A DNA stretch of 21,626 bases from a virus: the IMG/VR virus record IMGVR_UViG_3300025889_018046, positions 1 through 21,626 of that record; one strand, 5' to 3'. Shown here in pieces: positions 14,080 to 19,893 of the stretch (position 1 is its first letter; each line of letters begins with the position of its first letter). A program made the position numbers and the translations under genes. The notes under the pieces were generated by a model that searched no databases, had not been told where the DNA came from, and was given only the letters and a program-made list of their open reading frames with translations.

Positions 14080-14589
14080 ATGCAGATCATAGGTCTCCCT
14101 GTAGATAAAAAGAAGGAGATATTCACTGCAAAAGTGGATGAAAGCTACGTTGGCTGTGTGCGTACAGAGGAGTACGTATGCTTCACGTTAGAGAAGTTTG
14201 ACACCGCACTCAAGGCGGCGAATAAAGCCAGAAACCTTCAAAGGAACCTTAAAACCAAAAGCGAAAATAAAATATCGTCGATAACTGTAAAGACAACTAG
14301 CGAAAAAACTGAAAAGAAAGTAGCTTATACGCAAAAGCTGTATACGCTTGCGGAAACCGAGGCGATGCCCCTCCTGAGATTCCAAGAGGTGTGGGTTATC
14401 ACCCGTGAGAACCTTTACGTAAGGGATTGTCTCGACCAGAAAAACAAGAGGCTAGTTAGGTACACACCAGATAAAGAAAAAGCAAAGCACTATAGCGACC
14501 ACGAGGAAGCCAAGATGACTATGCGAGTCCTCAAAGGAGTTGTTGGTCCAGGGTTCGACCTCAAACGTTTCTTTGTAGAAAACAAATAA
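14080..14589 (+). CDS. unknown basic protein, 169 aa
   Basis: The ATG at 14080 is the first start outside the upstream gene; the frame is open further upstream, but starts there lie within the 13734 gene. The N-terminal part (about 1-60) and C-terminal part (about 95-169) both look beta/alpha (ESYVGCVRTEEYVCFTLEKF; VWVITRENLYVRD). They are joined by a Lys/Ser/Thr-rich linker (KTKSENKISSITVKTTSEK). No family is recognised. A TAGACT element at 14051-14056 upstream is similar to those before the next two genes. Confidence 0.55.
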   Translation: MQIIGLPVDKKKEIFTAKVDESYVGCVRTEEYVCFTLEKFDTALKAANKARNLQRNLKTKSENKISSITVKTTSEKTEKKVAYTQKLYTLAETEAMPLLRFQEVWVITRENLYVRDCLDQKNKRLVRYTPDKEKAKHYSDHEEAKMTMRVLKGVVGPGFDLKRFFVENK

Positions 14590-14613
14590 TTCTTTTAAAC
14601 TGAGATCAAACAG
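14588..14613 (+). promoter_or_regulatory. conserved upstream element, copy 1
   Basis: AATTCT (14588-14593), two bases, TAAACT (14596-14601), then GAGATCAAACAG to 14613, ending 9 bases before the ATG at 14623. Nearly the same string lies before the ATG at 14895. TAAACT has the T, A and final T of a -10 box, but no -35 box is seen, so it may be a phage-specific or activator-dependent promoter, or a translation leader. Confidence 0.4.
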
Positions 14614-14622
14614 GGAACTAGC

Positions 14623-14856
14623 ATGGCAGCTCGTTACGCAGGTGACATCTTCAATATCAGCCTCGATGGCGAAGAAGAGAGTGATTCTCGTCTCGTAGAG
14701 CTGTTTCCCGGTTTAGCCTCGCCTAAGTTCCAAGAGGACAAAGATTCCTACTACGGTTTTTCGAGCCCTCGGGAACCAAGGCTCGTAGGCGGGTACAAGG
14801 CTGCCCCTGTGTTCGGAGGCTTTAAAACCTTCGGTATGCAAAAGAAAGAAGCATAA
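14623..14856 (+). CDS. small Gly/Tyr-rich unknown protein, 77 aa
   Basis: The ATG at 14623 has AGGGA about 6 bases upstream. The product is acidic in the first half (NISLDGEEESDSRLVELFPG) and Gly/Phe/Tyr-rich in the second (YYGFSSPREPRLVGGYKAAP, then VFGGFKTFGMQKKEA). It has no cysteine and no membrane segment. The low-complexity, glycine- and aromatic-rich tail is seen in some small virion proteins, but no family is recognised. It shares its upstream element with the next gene, so the two are probably expressed together. Confidence 0.6.
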   Translation: MAARYAGDIFNISLDGEEESDSRLVELFPGLASPKFQEDKDSYYGFSSPREPRLVGGYKAAPVFGGFKTFGMQKKEA

Positions 14857-14880
14857 AATTCTGTAGACTAGAATCAACAG
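14857..14880 (+). promoter_or_regulatory. conserved upstream element, copy 2
   Basis: AATTCT (14857-14862), one base, TAGACT (14864-14869), then AGAATCAACAG to 14880, 14 bases before the ATG at 14895. It matches copy 1 at 14588-14613 in order and content, with small spacing changes. ATTCT and AGAAT also form a 5-base inverted repeat around the TAGACT core. Confidence 0.4.
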
Positions 14881-14894
14881 AAAGCTCTAAGCAG

Positions 14895-15767
14895 ATGACT
14901 GCCACGCGGTACAAGTTACCCTCCTCGCTAATGAAGATGGCGGGGACAAAGTTCGGCTTTGACCTGGGTGAGCTTTTCAATGACGAAGGCGAAGGCACTG
15001 GAACTATGGAAGGTTTTGTGCCTTCCTTCCAATCCAAAGTCCTCGAGAAAGGCCGTGGTGGTGTTCTCAGCTATAAGGCACCCAAGATGCCCACGCGGGA
15101 AAGCGTGTTCACGCTGACCCCAGCACCTCAGCAAGTTGCTGAAGCTGCACCCGAACCAACTCCTGTGCCCACCACGAAACCTGCTTACGACGTCTCGAAC
15201 GTTACTTACAGCAAGGACTACACAGGCAACCTGAGTCAGCAAGAGGCGGCTGGTAAGGCAACTCAACTCCTGCATCGCGCTATCGGTGCGACGGGGATCA
15301 AGAGTCAGGAAGATTTCAACAAACTTTACAGCGGTCTGTACGAAGACCTCCAAAGCGGCAACGACTACGGCCAAGACATCAGTCGGTTCTACACCGCTGC
15401 TCGCTCGGCGGGTTACGAGCCTTACGCCACTACTGCAACAGACATCAAACCGATCACACGAGATCTCTCTGCAACCCAGGGATATCAAAGCTTCGTCGAA
15501 GGTCTTTACACCACGCCGGAGCAAATGGGGCAGTTCTATGACCCCGCAGACTTCGGCCGCCGCATCATCGAAGGCAAAGCTTACTATCGTCCTGGTGGAA
15601 TCCAAACTAACCTGGAAGCAATCGGTAACGTTGCAAACCGCATTACCGAATTAGGCGAACCTTTCTACGGCAAGACTCAAGCGTATAAAGGTGGTTACCG
15701 CGCCGGAATCCCTGCCGACGAAAAGGATCCGTTCCGCCAGTACTACGAAGCTTTCCTCAAAGGCTGA
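14895..15767 (+). CDS. unknown protein, 290 aa, possible virion or internal protein
   Basis: The ATG is at 14895. The N-terminal third is low complexity (GFDLGELFNDEGEGTGTMEG). A Pro/Ala/Thr linker (residues about 76-95, TPAPQQVAEAAPEPTPVPTT) leads to a helical C-terminal region with many Tyr and Gly (DFNKLYSGLYEDLQSGNDYG, SRFYTAARSAGYEPY, then KAYYRPGGIQTN). The ending DPFRQYYEAFLKG is followed by a terminator. It lacks cysteine and has no catalytic motif I can see. Composition resembles phage structural or internal virion proteins, but this is only an impression. The antisense strand has a 225-aa frame with Ser/Cys/Val-rich composition that I take as a shadow. Confidence 0.7.
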   Translation: MTATRYKLPSSLMKMAGTKFGFDLGELFNDEGEGTGTMEGFVPSFQSKVLEKGRGGVLSYKAPKMPTRESVFTLTPAPQQVAEAAPEPTPVPTTKPAYDVSNVTYSKDYTGNLSQQEAAGKATQLLHRAIGATGIKSQEDFNKLYSGLYEDLQSGNDYGQDISRFYTAARSAGYEPYATTATDIKPITRDLSATQGYQSFVEGLYTTPEQMGQFYDPADFGRRIIEGKAYYRPGGIQTNLEAIGNVANRITELGEPFYGKTQAYKGGYRAGIPADEKDPFRQYYEAFLKG

Positions 15768-15784
15768 GGATTAAAACTAAGGGC

Positions 15785-15813
15785 AAAGGCTCCGCAAACG
15801 CGGAGCTTTTTTT
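15785..15813 (+). terminator. rho-independent terminator after the 290-aa gene
   Basis: GCTCCGC (15789-15795), loop AAAC, GCGGAGC (15800-15806), followed by seven T residues (15807-15813). The A residues before the stem can pair with the T run. It starts 18 bases after the stop at 15767 and closes the 11842-15767 group. Confidence 0.9.
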
Positions 15814-15847
15814 ATGTACACTTCGGGCCAAGCACGGAGAAAGAGAA

Positions 15848-16375
15848 ATGTATACGCAATACTCTATAACACTAGAAACTAAACGAGTTAAAACTGTATT
15901 GGCTATAACTGCCAACGACGCTGGCCACGCTCAGGCGCAGGCGAAAGACATCGCAAGGGCGCTTAAAGCAGATCGATTCGAGCTGCATTATGAAGAAGCG
16001 AAGGAAACAAGCCTCAGCAAACTCTTCAGGAAACTGGCTTACAACGAGTTTGAGCACAAGACATGCGAGCTCTGGGACCAAGGATTGGTCAACGGAGTGC
16101 CGGTAGCATACCTGATGAACAATCGCTTCTACGTAAGACCAGTGGTCTTGGACTACCTAGACATAACACGAGAAGAAGTGGTGTCCCCCTTATGCGGAAA
16201 TAAACTGTGTGTAAATCCATACCACAATAAATACAAAGCGACAAAAGCATCAAAGTTAAGTAGCGCAGACGTGAATTTGGCGCTAGTGTTCAGCAGCCAA
16301 GGCGTGCCCGTAAAGGAAATCGCCAAGGTACTCAAAGTCCACAGATCAACGATCTACCGAATCCTCAACAGATGA
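15848..16375 (+). CDS. degenerate HNH zinc-finger protein with C-terminal helix-turn-helix, 175 aa
   Basis: The ATG at 15848 has GGAG 9 bases upstream. The N terminus (1-50) is a small alpha/beta segment. Residues 112-128 (SPLCGNKLCVNPYHNKY) match the second half of the zinc-bound HNH motif of phage endonucleases, C..(R/K).CVNP.HL. At the position of the first catalytic His (LDH before the Cys) this protein has VSP, so nuclease activity is doubtful. Residues 140-172 form a clear helix-turn-helix (GVPVKEIAKVLKVHRSTIYR), like resolvase-type HTHs. It is therefore probably a DNA-binding protein derived from an HNH homing nuclease. It follows a terminator and its stop overlaps the SSB-like start (ATGA), so it may lead and perhaps regulate that operon. 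Confidence 0.7.
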   Translation: MYTQYSITLETKRVKTVLAITANDAGHAQAQAKDIARALKADRFELHYEEAKETSLSKLFRKLAYNEFEHKTCELWDQGLVNGVPVAYLMNNRFYVRPVVLDYLDITREEVVSPLCGNKLCVNPYHNKYKATKASKLSSADVNLALVFSSQGVPVKEIAKVLKVHRSTIYRILNR

Positions 16376-17016
16376 ACGTTTTTGTGCTGGGTCTCCGCGC
16401 ATCGGGCGGCGGTCTTCTCGAAGAAGGAACCGTCACACTGACAGCGGAGTCTCTTCCCGCAACGGAGAAAAAAATCTCAACGAAAGTCTGCTTGGTCCAA
16501 AAAGCAGACCATTACGTGGGAAAACTCCTGAACGAAGTCCAGGAAGGGGAGACTTTCTTCGCAATCGGACCCACCAAGGCAGATCCAGACGGTGTGCTGA
16601 AAATGCAACCTATGCTGATCGTGCGCAAAGATAACTGGGATGACCTACTTGCGGTCAACCTTTTTGTCGCCACGGGTGGCCTGGGTCCGAAAACTGAGGA
16701 AACCCAACTCGCGGACAACACCGTTACTAATCGTTCGCTTGCTTGGCAAGACGAAAAACAAGAAACCAGCTGGATGAAGCTCAGCTGCTGGAACGAACTC
16801 TCGGGTCAGCTCGCTGAACTCCCGCCCGGAACCCCGACGATTGCTGTCGGGCGCGTGAGCACTTCGGAAAAAGAAGAGCGTGTGTTCCTCAATTACGGCG
16901 TAGACAAGATTCTCTATCTGCCCCGTTCAACGCGGTCTGCTCCAAAGAAAGCCGCCGATCCTGAAAAAGGACGTGTTTCTACTGCTGCTCTCGGTTCTCT
17001 CGACTTTTCGCTCTGA
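16372..17016 (+). CDS. SSB-like OB-fold protein, 214 aa
   Basis: The ATG at 16372 overlaps the upstream stop (ATGA). Residues about 95-185 contain an SSB-like OB fold: NLFVATGGLGP, TNRSLAWQDEKQETSWMKLS, then CWNELSGQLAELPPGTPTIA and VGRVSTSEKEERVFLNY. This follows the SSB pattern (strand, W...v..W......l..G....V.GR......). The N-terminal half (STKVCLVQKADHYVGKLL, EGETFFAIGP) could be a second OB fold. The tail is basic and Ala-rich and ends LGSLDFSL without the acidic tip of bacterial SSB. It probably coats single-stranded DNA during phage replication. The match is by pattern only, and divergent. Confidence 0.65.
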   Translation: MNVFVLGLRASGGGLLEEGTVTLTAESLPATEKKISTKVCLVQKADHYVGKLLNEVQEGETFFAIGPTKADPDGVLKMQPMLIVRKDNWDDLLAVNLFVATGGLGPKTEETQLADNTVTNRSLAWQDEKQETSWMKLSCWNELSGQLAELPPGTPTIAVGRVSTSEKEERVFLNYGVDKILYLPRSTRSAPKKAADPEKGRVSTAALGSLDFSL

Positions 17017-17022
17017 TTAACC

Positions 17023-17850
17023 ATGGTATTTATCGCAGGAAAGTTCTCGGCTGATGAAATCCTCTGCCAGATTCCGCCGCACACGCTCCGTATCGATCTT
17101 CAAGCGCGCCGTTGGAAATCCGATACTGACTCTGAAGCGGCCATCACTGACTCGAATGACAACGGTATACCCATTGAATTCATCCTTCTTGGGTTCACGC
17201 CGTATTTCGGTAACCTCGGTATGCGCTCGCACGAGGAGTTTATTCGTATTAGTTACATTGGTGTCACACCTTCTCATCGTCTTCTTCCTCCACGCTGTGT
17301 ATGTACAAGCATCATTAGCGGCAAGTCGAGTCAGAAAAACTTTATTTCATACTTCCAAACGCTCTACAACAACCGTATTAACGTTGGTGAGGTAATCACT
17401 TCAACCAAGTTCACGCAGAAGTCCTTCAACGAGAGGGACCCTGTAACTGGAGCCGATGGAGCAAAGATCAATTACAACGTTCTCGAGTTCAAAGACCGCC
17501 CTGCTCAAAGCGATGAAGAGCGGAAGCTTATCGAGGATATTGGAAATTGGCTTGAGAGCGATGGAGGAGAGCTGGTATCAGGTGCTCTACGTAGTAGTAT
17601 CTCCGGTGCGAATCTGGTCGAGCTTCCTTTGGGAGAGGACCACGCGGCAATCAAGGAAGCTTTTGTTGAAGCTAACCCCAAGAGACTAGAAGGATCCGCC
17701 CCTGCTACTTTGGCTTCTCTTCCCGCTTCTGCGGGTGAGCCAGGAGCTAAGGCAGATAAGGAACCTCCTGCCGCTAAGAAGGAAAGCGCTAGTAAAGAAC
17801 TTTCCGAAGAACAAAAGGCTGCTTTAAAAGCAGCGGGTCTTGAGATCTGA
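17023..17850 (+). CDS. unknown protein beside the SSB-like gene, 275 aa
   Basis: The ATG is at 17023, 6 bases after the SSB-like stop. Residues 1-125 are mixed alpha/beta (FILLGFTPYFGNLG, SHEEFIRISYIGVTPSHRLL, then CVCTSIISGKSSQKNFISYF). Residues 210-275 are a disordered Ala/Pro/Lys/Glu tail (GEPGAKADKEPPAAKKESAS) ending EEQKAALKAAGLEI. The ordered core plus flexible tail, and the place beside an SSB-like gene, suggest a replication or recombination accessory such as a ssDNA-binding mediator. I recognise no catalytic motif. A terminator follows directly. Confidence 0.65.
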   Translation: MVFIAGKFSADEILCQIPPHTLRIDLQARRWKSDTDSEAAITDSNDNGIPIEFILLGFTPYFGNLGMRSHEEFIRISYIGVTPSHRLLPPRCVCTSIISGKSSQKNFISYFQTLYNNRINVGEVITSTKFTQKSFNERDPVTGADGAKINYNVLEFKDRPAQSDEERKLIEDIGNWLESDGGELVSGALRSSISGANLVELPLGEDHAAIKEAFVEANPKRLEGSAPATLASLPASAGEPGAKADKEPPAAKKESASKELSEEQKAALKAAGLEI

Positions 17851-17871
17851 GACCCGATCCAAACCGACCTT

Positions 17872-17899
17872 AAGGGTTCTCACCAGAGAGCCCTTTTTT
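17872..17899 (+). terminator. rho-independent terminator after the 275-aa gene
   Basis: AAGGGTTCTC (17872-17881), loop ACCA, GAGAGCCCTT (17886-17895) with one G-T pair, continuing into a T run to 17899. Its T run contains the complement of the nblA stop codon (17898-17900), so the convergent genes 17023-17850 and nblA meet here. On the reverse strand no T run follows the hairpin, so it should stop mainly + strand transcription. Confidence 0.85.
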
Positions 17900-18137
17900 A
17901 TGCCATATCGAGGAGGTCCCCGAAGCAAGGGAGATCAATATCCATTGCAGCGCAGTAGAGCACAAGGTTTTCAAGTAGTTTGCCCCTGATAAGATAGCTT
18001 GCGTATATGAGACCAAGGAGCTCATCAGCTTCTGACTCACTGAGTCGCTTGACGCTATCTAGAAACACTCGATGAGCAAAATTCTGCTCGAGCGTGAGGT
18101 GAGCCTTTAACTTATCCAAAACGGTATCTGCTTCCAT
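17898..18137 (-). CDS. nblA: NblA-like phycobilisome degradation adaptor, 79 aa
   Basis: This is the only convincing reverse-strand gene. Residues 13-66 follow the NblA pattern: HLTLEQNFAHRVFLDSVKRL, then SESEADELLGLIYASYLIRG and KLLENLVLYC. Host NblA reads LTLEQ.F..R.F...V..(M/L)S.EQA.ELL..LY...M.RE.......L. NblA dimers bind phycobiliproteins and deliver them to the ClpC protease, causing bleaching under starvation. Phage NblA is known from Microcystis, Phormidium and Planktothrix phages and would recycle antenna proteins to amino acids. It is longer than typical host NblA (55-65 aa), with a 12-residue N-terminal extension and a longer tail (MDIDLPCFGDLLDMA). A reverse-strand TATAAA at 18165-18160, inside the divergent gene, could be its -10 box; no clear -35 box accompanies it. 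Confidence 0.85.
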   Translation of the reverse strand: MEADTVLDKLKAHLTLEQNFAHRVFLDSVKRLSESEADELLGLIYASYLIRGKLLENLVLYCAAMDIDLPCFGDLLDMA

Positions 18138-18669
18138 GTCGTTCTACCAAGTCCCGAAATTTATATTCGCTCCCATAGCTAAGAGCGGATGGGGAGATGG
18201 GTCAATTCTACTTCCGTCAGACTTCAACGGACAGCTGGCACAGCAGGTTAGAGAAGCAGGGATAACCGACGTTTTAGTCAACGACGATGAGGCTAACCTA
18301 CAGGACCCTGAATGGTGGGAGAAACTAAGAGACAAAGTAGACTGGGTGATCGCAATAACACAAGGAACACCTCAATACACCTCATGGATTACTGAATACG
18401 GTATTGATATTGCGAGAGAAGGTCTGATCCTTCTTGATAGGATCACCTTCCTCGAACCCACGCGGAACCGTGAAGCTTTCTTAAACGAGTCTTCTCTAGT
18501 AAATATGAAGATTCTGTCCCCTAGGCCAACATTTCGTGCCGATGGTAAACAATTAAAGGACTCTGTGACTTCTGCGTGGTTTGTATTCAAGAAGGCTGGA
18601 GCAGCTAGGTGCAGTACGTTTATTGATTTCGAAGTAGGCTGGCCGCATCCAAAAAATCTTCGAAAGTGA
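18136..18669 (+). CDS. phage DNA-methyltransferase-like protein, probably degenerate, 177 aa
   Basis: The ATG at 18136 shares its A and T with the nblA start codon on the other strand. The C-terminal half follows a family of phage DNA methyltransferase-like proteins: ILLDRITFLEPTRNREAFL (97-115), ILSPRPTFRADG, then DSVTSAWFVFKK (family pattern L.RL.FLEP.R.R..L, PR.SF.GDGK.DS...AWFVW). The N-terminal half resembles the SAM-binding motif I region (GSILLPSDFNGQLAQQVREA, then VLVNDDEA) but lacks a clean GxG. Where active members have NPP(Y/F) after a hydrophobic strand, this protein has DWVIAITQGTPQYTSW. I infer a methyltransferase fold with weakened or lost catalysis. Its stop overlaps the next start (GTGA). 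Confidence 0.6.
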   Translation: MSFYQVPKFIFAPIAKSGWGDGSILLPSDFNGQLAQQVREAGITDVLVNDDEANLQDPEWWEKLRDKVDWVIAITQGTPQYTSWITEYGIDIAREGLILLDRITFLEPTRNREAFLNESSLVNMKILSPRPTFRADGKQLKDSVTSAWFVFKKAGAARCSTFIDFEVGWPHPKNLRK

Positions 18670-18980
18670 CCAAGCGTCTTAACGCCATTCTGGAGCAGAT
18701 GGTACAACTCCAGACAGAACAGAACGCTAAACTAGATAAGATCACTGCTCTGCTCGTTGGGCAACAGTTGCTAACAGAGTGTATGGATTATCAAGGTCAA
18801 GCGAGATCACCAGAAGAATGCGCTGAGATAACAATCGAAGGCTTCTCTGCGGCTCTGTGTCTTATGAGCGAACTCGACCAACGTAACAGAGAGTATCAGT
18901 ATCAGAAGCAAGAGTTCTTTATTGACGATGAAGACGATGATGACGAAGAGGAAGAAACTGAAATCTCAGATTCGTTCTAA
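18666..18980 (+). CDS. coiled-coil protein with very acidic C-terminal tail, 104 aa
   Basis: The GTG at 18666 overlaps the previous stop (GTGA). Residues 1-35 form an amphipathic coiled coil (LNAILEQMVQLQTEQNAKLD). The middle contains ECAEITIEGFSAALCLMSEL. The last 19 residues are almost all acidic (IDDEDDDDEEEETEISDSF) and end in Phe. Acidic tails ending in an aromatic residue occur on ssDNA-binding proteins such as SSB and T7 gp2.5, where they recruit replication enzymes. Alternatively it may mimic DNA. No known family is recognised. Confidence 0.6.
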   Translation: MTKRLNAILEQMVQLQTEQNAKLDKITALLVGQQLLTECMDYQGQARSPEECAEITIEGFSAALCLMSELDQRNREYQYQKQEFFIDDEDDDDEEEETEISDSF

Positions 18981-19006
18981 GCTGACTAAGAATTGACACG
19001 TATCTT

Positions 19007-19786
19007 GTGTCCGATACACGCGTAACAGTTAACGGATTAAGGCACTACATTTGCAATGGAGTTCCTGTACCGCTTCCTTCAGTAACATCAATCCTGAGTG
19101 CCACACAAACCGAGGAAACGAGAAAAAAACTAGCTCATTGGAACCTGATGAATCCAGGAGCTGCCGATCAGGCCGCCGAAAGAGGAACTTGGATTCACTC
19201 GAGTGTGGAAAACTACCTACTAGGGTTAAAGGTTGTTCCTCCGGAACGATATAGTCCGTACTGGAACGGAATGCCTGAGCTGCTTGACGAACTCATTAGC
19301 GGCGGAAGAGTGCTCTGGTCCGAAAAGCCGTTCAACCAACCACGCTGGTCAAGCTACGTAGGCGACGACGGTGTAGGAAGAATTCACTATTACGACGACA
19401 AGACTGGATACGGTTACGCCGGATGTTGTGACCTGATCTACATGAACCAAAACGCTGAGATTATTCTGGCTGATTTCAAGACGAGCAACGGTCCATACTC
19501 CGCCCGCTTCCCCCGCAAAGACGCAAAAATCGACGAAAAGACTAGAAAGGCTCTAATCTCCGGTGTGTTTAAAACTAAGAAAACTAAACTTCAACTAGCT
19601 GCATATAAAGCAGCTGCGGAAGCTTGCCTTGGAATTAAGATAGATAAAACGCAGATCATCGTTACTACAGCTATAGAAGAATTCAACACACAGATTTTTA
19701 CTTTTGGCCCTGAAGAGGTCGAGAGAGACGAAGAAAATTGGTTTCAAGTGGTTAGGCAGTACTACGAGGCCAAGGCTTCAAAGTAG
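19007..19786 (+). CDS. PD-(D/E)XK exonuclease, RecB/Cas4-like, 259 aa
   Basis: The start is GTG at 19007, giving MSDTRVTVNG; a 26-base gap precedes it. Nuclease motifs are in order: PSVTSILSATQ near the N terminus, GTWIHSSVENYL (H64, E68), GYAGCCDLIY (D142), ILADFKTS (D156, K158) and LQLAAYKAA (Q197, Y200). This E/H-D-DxK-QxxxY series is the RecB/Cas4 branch of PD-(D/E)XK nucleases, common in phages including cyanophages. No iron-sulphur cysteine set like that of Cas4 is seen. The probable role is end resection or degradation of DNA in phage recombination and replication. The gene lies before the primase-helicase. It may continue by a frameshift into the frame at 19786-19893 (see that entry). 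Confidence 0.85.
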   Translation: MSDTRVTVNGLRHYICNGVPVPLPSVTSILSATQTEETRKKLAHWNLMNPGAADQAAERGTWIHSSVENYLLGLKVVPPERYSPYWNGMPELLDELISGGRVLWSEKPFNQPRWSSYVGDDGVGRIHYYDDKTGYGYAGCCDLIYMNQNAEIILADFKTSNGPYSARFPRKDAKIDEKTRKALISGVFKTKKTKLQLAAYKAAAEACLGIKIDKTQIIVTTAIEEFNTQIFTFGPEEVERDEENWFQVVRQYYEAKASK

Positions 19787-19893
19787 AATTCCCAAACCTT
19801 GAAAAGGCAGTCGAGGAGGGGCTTCTTCACCTTCTCTTTAGATTGCTTGATGACATTTCAGGCATACTGGAGGCACCCCGCGACACACCATGA
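19786..19893 (+). other. start-less coding-like frame ending in an ATGA junction
   Basis: In the -1 frame relative to the nuclease gene, an open stretch from 19756 runs past the nuclease stop to TGA at 19891-19893. It encodes EFPNLEKAVEEGLLHLLFRL followed by LDDISGILEAPRDTP, an amphipathic, protein-like sequence. Its stop overlaps the primase ATG as ATGA, the coupling junction used repeatedly in this genome. No ATG, GTG or sensible TTG start lies in the frame (the only TTG is at 19843). It could be a C-terminal extension of the nuclease reached by -1 frameshifting or disrupted by a sequencing indel, or a decayed gene. Confidence 0.35.

Larger units (their letters stand above)
1398..18465 (+). 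repeat. dispersed octamer CCACGCGG, seven copies, all on + strand
   Basis: Exact copies lie at 1398-1405, 1751-1758, 5943-5950, 14902-14909, 15091-15098, 17640-17647 and 18458-18465. I found no copy in the reverse orientation (CCGCGTGG). From base composition about a third of a copy per strand is expected. The copies lie in seven different genes and in two reading frames (His-Ala in four, Thr-Arg in three), so protein sequence does not explain them. Confidence 0.55.

Noticed and set aside
14928-15605. 225-aa open frame on the reverse strand
   Set aside because: It lies antisense to the 290-aa gene, has Ser/Cys/Val-rich shadow composition, no ribosome site and no co-oriented neighbours.
18993-19020. 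TTGACA as a -35 box for the nuclease gene
   Set aside because: No -10 box is found at 16-18 bases, and the start codon already lies at 19007.
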